Program-made: the position numbers and the translations under genes
Notes under the pieces: generated by a model
Databases searched by the model: none
The model's input: only the letters and a program-made list of their open reading frames with translations
What the model was told of the DNA's origin: nothing
Assembly: GCA_900555555.1 (NCBI GenBank)
Contig: USLK01000004.1
Coordinates: 28,588-92,587, forward strand
DNA length: 64,000 nt
Source: an uncultured Collinsella sp.
Lineage (GTDB): Bacteria > Actinomycetota > Coriobacteriia > Coriobacteriales > Coriobacteriaceae
Reading direction: 5' to 3'
In this document: piece after piece, positions 18,943 to 27,521 of the stretch
Layout: each line of letters begins with the position of its first letter
Numbering within the stretch: position 1 is the first letter of the stretch

Positions 18943-19776
18943 TTGTCTAATAGTGCGGACAAACGCTTTGCTGTATTGATCGATGCGGATAACGTTAGCG
19001 AGAAGTACATTCAGATCATCGTAGACGAGACGTCTAATTACGGGATCGCAACGTATAAGAGAATTTACGGCGACTGGACGTCCCCGCGACTCGCCTCCTG
19101 GAAGTCGTGTCTGCTCGACCACTCGATACTTCCCATGCAGCAGTACAGCTACACATCGGGCAAGAACGCGACCGATTCGGCCATGATCATCGATGCCATG
19201 GATATCCTGTATTCAGGCACGGTCGATGGGTTCGTCATCGTTAGCTCCGACTCCGATTTCACGCGTCTCGTCGCGCGTCTTCGTGAGAGCGGTATGCAGG
19301 TTGTGGGCATGGGGGAGCAGAAGACCCCAAAGCCCTTTATTTCGGCCTGCAACCAATTCAAGTATCTGGATGTCTTGCTCGAATCACGCGAGGCCGCCGA
19401 GGCGGAAGAGCGCGACCAGTTCGAATATATTGCGCCGCGCGATAAACTGCTCAAGAAGTCCCAGGTGGGCAGAGGTGCAGACATTAGCCATAAGATAGCG
19501 TCCGCCAGGGATAAGGAACCCTCGGCAAATTCTCGTCATAATGTCAAACAGATCAGGCGGGCCATCGGTGCGATCATCGATGCGTTTTCCGATGACGATG
19601 GATGGATCACGCTTTCTGTCGTTGGTGATCAGTTGGGCAAGCGATTCCCGGATTTCGACGTTCGCAACTACGGGTACAAGAATCTTTGGCCCTTCCTCAA
19701 GTCCCTCGGGTCCTACGAATTTGATCGTAAGCCCGGTTCGGGTGGATCGCATCAGATCAAGCTCAAATTGAAATAA
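18943..19776 (+). CDS. NYN-domain ribonuclease with C-terminal LOTUS/OST-HTH domain
   Basis: A 277-residue protein. The N-terminal NYN (PIN-like) domain carries the acidic residues expected for metal-dependent RNA cleavage (FAVLIDADNV near 9-18, DSAMIIDAMD, and VSSDSDFTRL). The C-terminal 75 residues (RRAIGAIIDAF through the FPDFD and YGYKNLWPFL motifs) match an OST-HTH/LOTUS winged helix, a module proposed to bind RNA, including G-quadruplexes. The TTG at 18943 is chosen because AGAAGG precedes it by about 9 bases; the GTG at 18934 lies inside that site. The RNA target is unknown. Confidence 0.85.
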   Translation: MSNSADKRFAVLIDADNVSEKYIQIIVDETSNYGIATYKRIYGDWTSPRLASWKSCLLDHSILPMQQYSYTSGKNATDSAMIIDAMDILYSGTVDGFVIVSSDSDFTRLVARLRESGMQVVGMGEQKTPKPFISACNQFKYLDVLLESREAAEAEERDQFEYIAPRDKLLKKSQVGRGADISHKIASARDKEPSANSRHNVKQIRRAIGAIIDAFSDDDGWITLSVVGDQLGKRFPDFDVRNYGYKNLWPFLKSLGSYEFDRKPGSGGSHQIKLKLK

Positions 19777-19817
19777 TGGCACCGGGCCTGCTTCACCCCG
19801 AATGCATAACTTCTCCT

Positions 19818-19845
19818 TTGTTGCACATGTAACCTCGTGTATACT
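19818..19845 (+). promoter_or_regulatory. Candidate promoter for rplS
   Basis: A good -10 box TATACT (19840-19845) lies about 70 bp before rplS. The best upstream partner is TTGTTG (19818-19823, 16-bp spacing). A short hairpin (arms GTGCCG/CGGCAC, about 19868-19890) lies in the leader in front of the ribosome-binding site and could be an L19 autoregulatory element, but this is not proven. Confidence 0.45.
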
Positions 19846-19915
19846 ATTCAATCGTTTGTTCAACCTATGTGCCGGCGTACGCGTGCGGCACCTCTAGAGG
19901 AGTAAGGAATCTGAC

Positions 19916-20257
19916 ATGGATTACATCCGCGCAATCGAGCGTCAGCAGATTCGCGAGGACATGCCTCGCATTCTGGTCGGCGACACCGTCAAGGTGCACT
20001 ACCGCATCAAAGAAGGTGACCGCGAGCGTATCCAGGTGTTCCAGGGCGATGTAATTCGTCTCCAGGGCGCCGGCGCACGCGAGACCTTCACCGTTCGTAA
20101 GATCTCTTACGGCATCGGTGTCGAGCGTACCTTCCCGGTTCACAGCCCCAAGATCGCCAAGCTTGAGGTTCTGCGCCACGGTAAGGTCCGTCGTGCCAAG
20201 CTCTACTACCTCCGTGATAAGGTGGGCAAGGCTGCACGTATCCCCGAGAAGCGCTAA
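19916..20257 (+). CDS. rplS: 50S ribosomal protein L19
   Basis: A 113-residue ribosomal protein located at the 30S-50S interface. It shows the family motifs [41 protein letters not shown] and the basic C-terminus [19 protein letters not shown]. An AGAGGAG site precedes the ATG. It has its own promoter-like region and is followed by a terminator before rnhB. The gene is complete. Confidence 0.97.
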   Translation: MDYIRAIERQQIREDMPRILVGDTVKVHYRIKEGDRERIQVFQGDVIRLQGAGARETFTVRKISYGIGVERTFPVHSPKIAKLEVLRHGKVRRAKLYYLRDKVGKAARIPEKR

Positions 20258-20282
20258 GTTATCTCGACACGATCGTGTTGCG

Positions 20283-20313
20283 GAAGGGTCGCTCGTATGG
20301 GCGGCCCTTCTCT
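20283..20313 (+). terminator. Terminator between rplS and rnhB
   Basis: A 10-bp stem GAAGGGTCGC/GCGGCCCTTC (one G-U) with an 8-base loop is followed by TCTTGT, a weak T tract. It probably reduces read-through from the highly expressed rplS into rnhB. Confidence 0.6.
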
Positions 20314-20331
20314 TGTATAAAGGGGGATTCC

Positions 20332-21120
20332 ATGGCAAATATGACGAGCTCCGCCTCCGCCTCTCAGGTGGCAGCCGAGCTGTCGAGCGCAACTTTTGAG
20401 GAAATTCCAGCTTTGGTCGAGCGGTATCGGGACGATCCGCGCCAGCAGGTGCAAAAGGCGTGCGAGCGAGCCCTGAGGCGCTTGAACAAGGAGCAAGCGG
20501 AACGCGATCGGGTTTTCGAGATGTACCATGCCATGCGAGATTTCGGCGGCGAGGGCGTTATCGTTGGTGTCGACGAAGTGGGGAGAGGATCGGTTGCAGG
20601 ACCCCTTACCGTTTGCGCAGTCGCGCTTCCCTCCGACCCCGTTGTCTGGGGCATCAATGATTCCAAGCAGCTCATCCCCGCTAAGCGAGAGGTCCTTGCA
20701 GTTCGCATCGCAGAGGTGGCGGACGCGATAGGTATCTGCCATATATCCCCGTCAAGAATCGATGAGGTCGGCATGGGGGTCGCCTTGAGGGAGGCCGTGG
20801 CAGGGGCCGTTGCCGACACGGGTCTTGAGCCCGACTGCGTGCTTATGGACGGCAACCCCTTGGGCGCCGTCCCGAACGAGCGCGACGTCGTGCATGGCGA
20901 TGCCCGTATCGCCTGTATCGCAGCCGCCTCCATTGTTGCCAAGGTCACGCGTGACGAACTCATGGTGGAGCTCGATGCGGAATACCCCGAATATCATTTC
21001 GCGCAATGCAAAGGCTATGCTTCTGCGGATCATATCGCGGCGATCAGGGAATTCGGGCTCTCCCCTCAACATCGTGTGAGCTTCTGTGGTAACTTCCTGG
21101 AAACGGCTTCGCTTTTCTAG
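20332..21120 (+). CDS. rnhB: Ribonuclease HII
   Basis: RNase HII (262 aa) cuts RNA in RNA-DNA hybrids and removes misincorporated ribonucleotides. The catalytic core begins GVDEVGRGSVAGPL (Asp-Glu pair) and has the DARIACIAAASIVAKVTRD and HFAQCKGYAS motifs. The first 75 residues form an N-terminal helical extension (RYRDDPRQQVQKACERALRRL) like that of Firmicutes RnhB. The ATG at 20332 follows AGGGGGA. rplS upstream and rnhB is a frequent gene order. Confidence 0.94.
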   Translation: MANMTSSASASQVAAELSSATFEEIPALVERYRDDPRQQVQKACERALRRLNKEQAERDRVFEMYHAMRDFGGEGVIVGVDEVGRGSVAGPLTVCAVALPSDPVVWGINDSKQLIPAKREVLAVRIAEVADAIGICHISPSRIDEVGMGVALREAVAGAVADTGLEPDCVLMDGNPLGAVPNERDVVHGDARIACIAAASIVAKVTRDELMVELDAEYPEYHFAQCKGYASADHIAAIREFGLSPQHRVSFCGNFLETASLF

Positions 21121-21135
21121 TCGTCCGCATACGCC

Positions 21136-21173
21136 GTACCCCTGGTCCTTCGCTGGGAACTGGGGGTATTTTC
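21136..21173 (+). terminator. Probable terminator after rnhB
   Basis: Imperfect inverted arms (ACCCCTGGTCC and GGGAACTGGGGGT) around a TTCGCT loop are followed by ATTTTC. The stem contains mismatches, so it is likely but not certain. Confidence 0.45.
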
Positions 21174-21239
21174 ATGCGTCCGATTCATGTTTGGTCCCCG
21201 CAAGCCCTCTGAGCGTTTCATAAGAATTCGAGATAAGAG

Positions 21240-21279
21240 CTCCCCTGGATACTTAGGCTGTCCACTTCAGAAAGGGGAG
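21240..21279 (+). promoter_or_regulatory. Leader hairpin covering the yraN ribosome-binding site
   Basis: CTCCCCT (21240-21246) is exactly complementary to AGGGGAG (21273-21279), the ribosome-binding site of the next gene. The loop is 26 bases. If it folds, it would hide the site and lower translation of the yraN-comM-dprA cluster. Confidence 0.4.
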
Positions 21280-21284
21280 ACCTT

Positions 21285-21761
21285 ATGAACTGCAAGCATG
21301 CAAAACGATGCTGTGAACTCAACGATGAGAGCACGGAGCCGTTGCCCGCCCTTGATCTCGATGATGAATCGATCTTTTCAATGACTTCCCATGAGATCGG
21401 TAGGCTAGGGGAGCGTCTCGCTGCGACATATTTGGCCGAGCGCGGTTATGAGATCGTGGAGTGCAACTACCGCTGCGATGAGGGTGAAGCCGATATCGTT
21501 GCTTTTGACGAAGAAGCCGATGAGGTTGTTTTGGTTGAGGTGAAGACGCGCCGCAGAAGGTCGCACGATGGGGACGCCTATCCGGAAGAGGCCGTAGATG
21601 AGAGAAAGCGTTGCAGATATCGTCGAATCGCAAGCTGTTATGTTATGGGCCATTACCCTGTTTCCTCTATACGATTCGATGTGATCGGAATAACGCTCTA
21701 TCGGGATTGCATGGCAGAGCTTCAGCACCTTTACAATGCCTATGAATGGGAAGCCCAATAA
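21285..21761 (+). CDS. UPF0102 (YraN) family putative endonuclease
   Basis: A 158-residue protein with the restriction-endonuclease-like UPF0102 fold. GRLGERLAATYLAERGYEIVECNYRC is followed by the catalytic-looking acidic pattern GEADIVAF and LVEVKTR. The family is often beside comM and dprA and is suspected in DNA repair or uptake, but its substrate is not established. An unusual Cys-rich extension (CKHAKRCC, residues 3-10) precedes the core; the strong AAAGGGGAG site supports this start. Its TAA overlaps the next ATG. Confidence 0.85.
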   Translation: MNCKHAKRCCELNDESTEPLPALDLDDESIFSMTSHEIGRLGERLAATYLAERGYEIVECNYRCDEGEADIVAFDEEADEVVLVEVKTRRRRSHDGDAYPEEAVDERKRCRYRRIASCYVMGHYPVSSIRFDVIGITLYRDCMAELQHLYNAYEWEAQ

Positions 21762-23284
21762 TGGCAAGGTCGGGATTGCATCAAACTTTTGCCGTCCATA
21801 GCGCATGCTTGCGGGGCGTCGAGGCTTTTCCCGTGACGGTTGAGGTATCGAGTTCGGGGGGTATTCCCGGAATCACCATAGTCGGGATGGCCGACTCCGC
21901 GGTCCTTGAGGCCCGCAGCAGGATTAGATGTGCAATCAGATCGTCCGGATTTGAGGTCCCACGGCTCAGCTTTACTGTAAGCCTTTCCCCGGGCGATATG
22001 CGAAAGACCGGAACGGGGTTCGATCTTGCGATTGCCGTTGCGATCCTTGCCTTATCGGGCCAAATCCCCATTTCTGGCGTGGACGGATGCCTCTTTGCCG
22101 GCGAGCTCGCTTTGGACGGGCGGGTCCTTGGCGTGCGCGGCGAGGTGGCCTTTCAGATACTTTCGAGATCTGAAAGACTGCGGTTTGTAAGCGGGCGCTA
22201 CGACCGGCACATCTCCATGGGGAATGTCGATCAGGTTGAGCTCGGTGCCCTTGGTGGGCTACGGGGAGGCATAGCCCACCTACCCCTCATCCCCTCAACA
22301 CGATGCGAGGTGCGACCTGAGATGGCCATGTTGGATTATGAGGATGTGGTCGGACAGGAGTTTGCCAAGCGTGCTTTGATGATTGCAGCCGCCGGCGGTT
22401 TAGGCCTGCTTATGATCGGCCCCCCGGGTTCCGGGAAGACGATGCTCGCGCGGCGCATGACCTCGATACTTCCGCCTATAGATCAGATGGAGCTCGAACA
22501 GGCGCTTTGCATTCACTCCGTGATGGGGGAGCCCGCCGACAAGCTTTTATCCGGCATTCGTCCTTTTCGCAATCCTCACCATGCAGCTTCCTCTGCAGGC
22601 CTTATAGGTGGAGGCAGGCCCGTTCTTCCGGGTGAGATAAGTTTGGCGCATGGGGGAGTGCTGTATCTAGATGAGCTTGGCGAGTTTCAAAATTCTGTCC
22701 TCCAGATGCTGCGCCAGCCATTAGAGGATGGTGAGGTGCGTCTGGTGCGCGTTGACGGCACGTATGTTTTTCCCGCGCGATTTCAGCTTCTTGCGGCCAG
22801 CAACCCTTGCCCGTGCGGCTATCTGGGGGATCGTGAGATTGCATGCAGGTGCTCGGAAACCGCTGTTCAGCATTACCAGCAGCGCCTTGGAGGTCCGCTG
22901 ATAGACAGAATCGATGTTGTGGTTGACGTTGGTCGGCCCGATCCATCGACAATTGTCTCAGGCTCATCAGGGGCATCGTCCCATGACCTTAAAGAGCAGG
23001 TGCTGCGCGGCAGGGAGTTTGCGGGCTGGCGCTGTCGCGAGAAATGCGAATCTGGCAGCCTGCGATCCGGACTTGATTCGTCCGTTGCGGCATACGGTCT
23101 TGAAGATAACGCGTCTGAAGCACTCGTTGAGCTTGCGCGCAGGAAGCGTTTGACCGCGCGCGGAATTACACGGCTATGCCGCATCGCTCGAACGATCGCG
23201 GATGTCGATGAGAAGATCCTTGTTACAACGGACAATCTTCTTGAGGCCTCGATGCTGCAGGGGAGAAGAAATGAGCGTACTTAA
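21761..23284 (+). CDS. comM: YifB/ComM-family Mg-chelatase-like AAA+ ATPase
   Basis: A 507-residue AAA+ protein. The N-terminal ChlI-type domain (FAVHSACLRGVEAFPVTVEV) is followed by the ATPase with Walker A GPPGSGKT and a Walker B-like VLYLDELGEF, then the C-terminal Mg-chelatase domain (LTARGITRLCRIARTIAD). ComM proteins are hexameric helicases that promote branch migration during natural transformation. It overlaps yraN by one base, and dprA starts inside its end, so the three are co-translated. Confidence 0.9.
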   Translation: MARSGLHQTFAVHSACLRGVEAFPVTVEVSSSGGIPGITIVGMADSAVLEARSRIRCAIRSSGFEVPRLSFTVSLSPGDMRKTGTGFDLAIAVAILALSGQIPISGVDGCLFAGELALDGRVLGVRGEVAFQILSRSERLRFVSGRYDRHISMGNVDQVELGALGGLRGGIAHLPLIPSTRCEVRPEMAMLDYEDVVGQEFAKRALMIAAAGGLGLLMIGPPGSGKTMLARRMTSILPPIDQMELEQALCIHSVMGEPADKLLSGIRPFRNPHHAASSAGLIGGGRPVLPGEISLAHGGVLYLDELGEFQNSVLQMLRQPLEDGEVRLVRVDGTYVFPARFQLLAASNPCPCGYLGDREIACRCSETAVQHYQQRLGGPLIDRIDVVVDVGRPDPSTIVSGSSGASSHDLKEQVLRGREFAGWRCREKCESGSLRSGLDSSVAAYGLEDNASEALVELARRKRLTARGITRLCRIARTIADVDEKILVTTDNLLEASMLQGRRNERT

Positions 23285-24200
23285 AGGGGATGCATACGAA
23301 ATCGAGCTGAACGACCCCTTGTACCCCACGATGGTCGGGGACCTCAATAAGCCCCCGCAGCGCCTATACGTAATGGGCGATCCTTCAATATTGGGCAGGC
23401 CATCGCTATCGATAATCGGAGCGCGAAAGGCAACCCCCTATGGGAAGTCCCTCTCCGGCATTGCAGCCAGGTTGGCGATCGAGTCCGGGCTCAATGTCGT
23501 ATCGGGCGCCGCGCTCGGGTGTGATCAGGCCGCAGGGTGGTCTGCGGTCCGCGGGGGCGGTGTCCACGTTGCCGTTTTGGGCACAGGAGCTGACATACCC
23601 TACCCTCGATCCGCTAGGGGGCTGCTGGAAGAAACTCTATCTGGAGGAGGGGCGGTCATATCCCTCGAACCTTGGGGTACGCCGCCGCAGCGTTGGGCAT
23701 TCCCTAAACGCAACCAGATAATCGCTGCGCTCTCCCAAGCGTTGTTCATATCCGAGGCGGGGATGCCGTCCGGCACGTTTTCCACAGCTGAAGCGGCCAT
23801 TGATCTAGGCAGGGAAGTGCTCGTTGCTCCGGGGTCCATCTTCGCCCCTGAGTCCCGAGGCTCGAATTACCTCATTTCAAACGGAGCGTGCTGCATCGCG
23901 GATATCGAGTCCCTCGAGGTTGCCATATCGAGGATCTATGGCGCCTTGCGCTTTCAACGAGCCCAGTTACCCGGACGATCCGTGTCGAGCCAATCGGAAC
24001 GCAAGGTTATGGAGATGCTTTCAGCTTGCCCTATGAGAGCGGAGGAGATCGCCAAAGAACTTAGATTGAGCGCAACGGAGCTCAACTGCCTCTTCGGTTC
24101 TCTTGAATATGGCGGTTCGATAACCCGTTTGACGGATGGCCGATACTCACTTTCAGAAGCCGCCCTATACGAAAGCGCGGGAATGCGTCAGAATACCTAG
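23271..24200 (+). CDS. dprA: DNA-processing protein DprA
   Basis: DprA (309 aa) loads RecA on incoming single-stranded DNA during transformation. The Rossmann-fold core shows SIIGARKATPYG, VVSGAALGCDQAA and the PKRNQIIAALSQA motif. The C-terminal 70 residues form a small winged-helix domain (MEMLSACPMRAEEIAKELRLSATELN). AGGGGAGAAG lies just before the ATG at 23271, which overlaps comM by 14 bp. No other competence apparatus (ComE, pili) lies in this window. Confidence 0.93.
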   Translation: MSVLKGDAYEIELNDPLYPTMVGDLNKPPQRLYVMGDPSILGRPSLSIIGARKATPYGKSLSGIAARLAIESGLNVVSGAALGCDQAAGWSAVRGGGVHVAVLGTGADIPYPRSARGLLEETLSGGGAVISLEPWGTPPQRWAFPKRNQIIAALSQALFISEAGMPSGTFSTAEAAIDLGREVLVAPGSIFAPESRGSNYLISNGACCIADIESLEVAISRIYGALRFQRAQLPGRSVSSQSERKVMEMLSACPMRAEEIAKELRLSATELNCLFGSLEYGGSITRLTDGRYSLSEAALYESAGMRQNT

Positions 24201-24221
24201 CATCGATGAAAGGAGATGCGC

Positions 24222-25571
24222 GTGAGCTATAAAGAGGTAACGGTTGTCGGCGGAGGACTTGCAGGTTGCGAGTGCGCGTGCCAACTGGCCGACCGCGGCA
24301 TTCGAGTCAAATTATATGAGATGCGACCTCTCACGACATCCCCAGCCCATCATACCGACCGACTTGCCGAACTCGTATGTTCGAACTCGCTCAAATCCCT
24401 GCGGATCGATTCTGCCGCCGGATTGTTGAAAGAAGAGCTTGTGCGCATGGGTTCCGTGTTGCTTGGCTGCGCGTGGAGGGCATCTGTTCCGGCGGGCGGT
24501 GCCCTCGCCGTAGATCGAGAGCGATTCTCCGTATTCGTCGAGGACGAAATAGCCCGACGCAGCGCGATCGATGTCATACGTGAAGAGGTGCAAGAGCTCC
24601 CTTCCGGCCCGTGCGTCATAGCTGCGGGCCCCCTGTGCTCTCCTGCGCTTAGCCAATCCGTGCTCGATCGTGTCGGCGGCAGCGCCCTGTCTTTCTTCGA
24701 CGCCGCGGCCCCCATAGTCGACGCTTCAACCATAGACCGTTCAATCGTGTTCTCGCAGTCGCGCTATGAGGATCCAGGTTCCGGAGACTACCTAAACGCG
24801 CCGTTTACCAAAGACGAATATGAAGCGTTCATTACGGAGCTTGTTGGGGCTGAGCGCGTTGTCTTAAAGGATTTCGAGCGTAAGGATCTTTTCCAGGCCT
24901 GTCAGCCGGCTGAGGAGGTTGCCCGAACGGGCCTCGACGCGATTCGCTTCGGTGCCATGAAGCCTGTCGGTCTGATAGACCCGAGGACCGGGAAGCGTCC
25001 CTGGGCCGCCGTTCAGCTGCGATCCGAGAACGCCCATCGCACCGCCTATAATCTGGTGGGATTCCAGACCAATCTTACGTTCAGCGAGCAAAAGCGCGTA
25101 TTTAGGATGATTCCCGGCCTCGAGCATGCGGAATTCTTCCGTTTCGGCGTCATGCATCGCAACACCTTTGTGGATTCCCCGCACGTCCTCGACCGCACTT
25201 TCAAGATCCCAGGGTCGGATGTGCGTCTGGCGGGGCAGATCACGGGCACCGAAGGCTATACCGAGGCAATCGCATCCGGCCTGTTCGCCGCAATCAACAC
25301 ATATGCCGATCTTACGGACCGAGACGCCCTCGCACTTCCCGTCACCGGCGCCTTCGGCTCCCTTGTGGCCTACGCAACTGATCCGGCGACGGAAAACTAC
25401 CAGCCCATGCATGTCAACTTTGGCGTTGTGCCGCCCCTGGGGGACGGGAAACGTAGAAGCAAGCGTGACCGTTATGCGGCCTATTCCGAGCGGGCCCTTT
25501 CCGATTTGGATGCGTATATCGCTCAGCGCGCCGAACTCTTCTCCACGGAGCGCCCTGCGCATGAGCAGTAG
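24222..25571 (+). CDS. trmFO: tRNA methyltransferase TrmFO (folate- and FAD-dependent)
   Basis: TrmFO (449 aa) makes 5-methyluridine at tRNA position 54 using methylene-tetrahydrofolate and FAD. The dinucleotide loop VVGGGLAGCECA is at residues 7-18. The motifs ELVCSNSLKSL, GLDAIRFGAMKPVGL and PMHVNFGVVPPL are typical. A GTG start at 24222 is chosen because AAAGGAG lies 6 bases before it; the ATG at 24216 touches that site. The stop overlaps xerC. Its methyl donor is the folate made by the thyA-folA region. Confidence 0.93.
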   Translation: MSYKEVTVVGGGLAGCECACQLADRGIRVKLYEMRPLTTSPAHHTDRLAELVCSNSLKSLRIDSAAGLLKEELVRMGSVLLGCAWRASVPAGGALAVDRERFSVFVEDEIARRSAIDVIREEVQELPSGPCVIAAGPLCSPALSQSVLDRVGGSALSFFDAAAPIVDASTIDRSIVFSQSRYEDPGSGDYLNAPFTKDEYEAFITELVGAERVVLKDFERKDLFQACQPAEEVARTGLDAIRFGAMKPVGLIDPRTGKRPWAAVQLRSENAHRTAYNLVGFQTNLTFSEQKRVFRMIPGLEHAEFFRFGVMHRNTFVDSPHVLDRTFKIPGSDVRLAGQITGTEGYTEAIASGLFAAINTYADLTDRDALALPVTGAFGSLVAYATDPATENYQPMHVNFGVVPPLGDGKRRSKRDRYAAYSERALSDLDAYIAQRAELFSTERPAHEQ

Positions 25572-26478
25572 AGCGCTCTATGAAGCGGTTGACGGTTTTA
25601 TCGCTTACATCAGCGTAATCGAAGGACTCTCCCCTGAGACCGCCAGGGCATATGGGGAACATCTGGAGGCATACGCTCGATGGTGTAGTGACAGTGGGAT
25701 CGACGGCCTCCATCCTCAGGTTCGAGAAGCGCGTTCCTATGTATCACATCTTAAAAGAGCCGGTTATGCTCCTAAGACGATTGCAGCCCATCTGTCGGCC
25801 CTGAGATCCATGTTCCACTGGTTGGATTTGGAAGGTTTCAGCTGCGGTGAGGCCATATGTTCGTTGTTGACGCCCAAGACGCCCAAGGAGCTTCCTGTCG
25901 TTTTGTCCCGTTCTCAGCTAGATGCAATACTTGGGGTGCCGGATGATTCGCCCGAGGGCATGCGAGATGCGGCCTTGCTTGAGCTTCTTATCGCCTCCGG
26001 GGCCCGCATCTCCGAGCTTTCGCGTCTCGAAATAGGTGATATATCGAATGGGGACCGGACGGTCCGCCTGCATGGCAAGGGATCGAAGGAGCGATGCGTG
26101 CCGCTCTATCGCATCGCGCTCGAAGCATATGGTCGATATCTTCAAAACGGGAGACCGGCCCTGCTCTCCCGTGCCGGCGCATCGTACTCAACGGATCGAG
26201 TATTCATATCGGCGAGGGGTAAAGCGATGAGTCCCGATGCCATTCGCAAGAGGTTTTATTATTTGAGGTCTCAAGCCGGGTTGCCCGCGGACATTACGCC
26301 GCATTCCCTGCGGCACACGTTTGCCACGCTCTTGTTGGATGGAGGAGCCGACTTACGCTGTGTTCAGGAACTGCTGGGGCATGAGAGCTTGAGCACGACT
26401 CAGATCTACACCCATGTGGCGCCAGAGCGTCTTAAGGCGTCTTTACGCCTCTCCCACCCCCGGGGAGAAAACGATTAG
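25561..26478 (+). CDS. xerC: Tyrosine recombinase XerC/XerD
   Basis: A 305-residue tyrosine recombinase that resolves chromosome dimers at dif with its partner. The N-terminal core-binding domain (IAYISVIEGLSPETARAYGEHL) precedes the catalytic domain with Arg149, His248, Arg251, His274 and the nucleophile Tyr283. All five are present. It overlaps the trmFO stop. The trmFO-xerC-rpsB order resembles Firmicutes but lacks the hslVU-codY genes found there between them. Whether it is the XerC or the XerD paralogue cannot be decided from here. Confidence 0.88.
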   Translation: MSSRALYEAVDGFIAYISVIEGLSPETARAYGEHLEAYARWCSDSGIDGLHPQVREARSYVSHLKRAGYAPKTIAAHLSALRSMFHWLDLEGFSCGEAICSLLTPKTPKELPVVLSRSQLDAILGVPDDSPEGMRDAALLELLIASGARISELSRLEIGDISNGDRTVRLHGKGSKERCVPLYRIALEAYGRYLQNGRPALLSRAGASYSTDRVFISARGKAMSPDAIRKRFYYLRSQAGLPADITPHSLRHTFATLLLDGGADLRCVQELLGHESLSTTQIYTHVAPERLKASLRLSHPRGEND

Positions 26479-26541
26479 TATGAGGAATTCGTGAATCAGT
26501 TGGAAATTCGCAGGGAGAAGTCCGAGTGAGAAAGACCTCGG

Positions 26542-26571
26542 TTGTCCCGCAAGCATATATCCTGCTATCAT
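26542..26571 (+). promoter_or_regulatory. Candidate promoter and structured leader of rpsB
   Basis: TTGTCC (26542-26547) and TATCAT (26566-26571) with an 18-bp spacer lie in the 229-bp gap after xerC. Downstream are a perfect hairpin GTTGCG-AGGA-CGCAAC (26579-26594) and a GC-rich segment (about 26635-26670) that can fold near the rpsB start. This leader is a plausible site for autogenous control by S2. Confidence 0.4.
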
Positions 26572-26707
26572 TCATCGGGTTGCGAGGACGCAACATCTAA
26601 ACACACACGTGCGACTACCCGTTGTCCGCGGTGCCCGATTCTAGGTAGCACAGTTTCGGGTGGGCAGGGGGGCCGACATCGCACGGAGGCAAACCGGGAG
26701 GTAAAAC

Positions 26708-27451
26708 ATGGCTACCAAGATTAATATCCGTACCCTGCTCGAGGCTGGCTGCCACTTCGGTCACCAGACCCGTCGCTGGAACCCCAAGATGCGTCCGTTC
26801 ATCTTCGGCGAGCGCAACGGCATCTACATCCTCGATCTCAAGCAGACCATCGTCGAGGCTGACAAGTCCTATACCTTCCTCAAGGACATCTGCGCCAAGG
26901 GCGGTAAGGTTCTGTTCGTCGGCACCAAGAAGCAGGCTCAGGAGGCTGTCAAGAACGCAGCCGAGCGCGCCAATATGCCTTATATCAACCAGCGCTGGCT
27001 CGGTGGCATGCTCACCAACTTCGTGACCATTCGTTCTCGCATCAACCGCATGGAGGAGCTCGAGGCCATGGTGGAGGACGGCCGCATGGCCCTTCTGCCC
27101 AAGAAGGAGCAGGCCGTTCTGGGCAAGGAGCTCACCAAGCTCCAGACCAACCTCGGTGGTGCCCGCGATATGAAGTCCCTGCCCCAGGCTCTGTTCGTTA
27201 TCGACACCAAGCGCGAGGAGAACGCCATCAAGGAGGCTCAGCGCCTGCACATTCCGGTCGTCGCCCTTATCGACACCAACTCCGATCCCGACGAGGTCGA
27301 GCTTGGCGTTCCCTGCAACGACGACGCTATTTCCGCCGTCCAGCTCATGTGTGACCTGTTTGCCGATGCCTGCCTGGCAGGTTCCGGCAAGGAGCAGATC
27401 TCCGAGGCCGAGATGGCCGGCGAGGCTCAGTCCGAGGCTTCCGCTGAGTAA
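26708..27451 (+). CDS. rpsB: 30S ribosomal protein S2
   Basis: The S2 protein (247 aa) of the small subunit. It opens with NIRTLLEAGCHFGHQTRRWNP, has YINQRWLGGMLTN and carries the second S2 signature PVVALIDTNSDPDEVE. The C-terminus is Ser/Glu-rich. GGGAGG precedes the ATG. A terminator separates it from tsf, as often found, giving more S2 than EF-Ts transcripts. The gene is complete. Confidence 0.97.
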   Translation: MATKINIRTLLEAGCHFGHQTRRWNPKMRPFIFGERNGIYILDLKQTIVEADKSYTFLKDICAKGGKVLFVGTKKQAQEAVKNAAERANMPYINQRWLGGMLTNFVTIRSRINRMEELEAMVEDGRMALLPKKEQAVLGKELTKLQTNLGGARDMKSLPQALFVIDTKREENAIKEAQRLHIPVVALIDTNSDPDEVELGVPCNDDAISAVQLMCDLFADACLAGSGKEQISEAEMAGEAQSEASAE

Positions 27452-27465
27452 CATTCAGCTTTAAT

Positions 27466-27493
27466 GGGGCCCGATTTTTCGGGCCCTGTTTTT
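27466..27493 (+). terminator. Terminator between rpsB and tsf
   Basis: An 8-bp GC-rich stem (GGGCCCGA/TCGGGCCC) with a TTTT loop is followed by a T run. It likely acts as a partial attenuator inside the rpsB-tsf unit. Confidence 0.85.
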
Positions 27494-27521
27494 AATCAAG
27501 CGCTACCGAAAGGAATGAACC

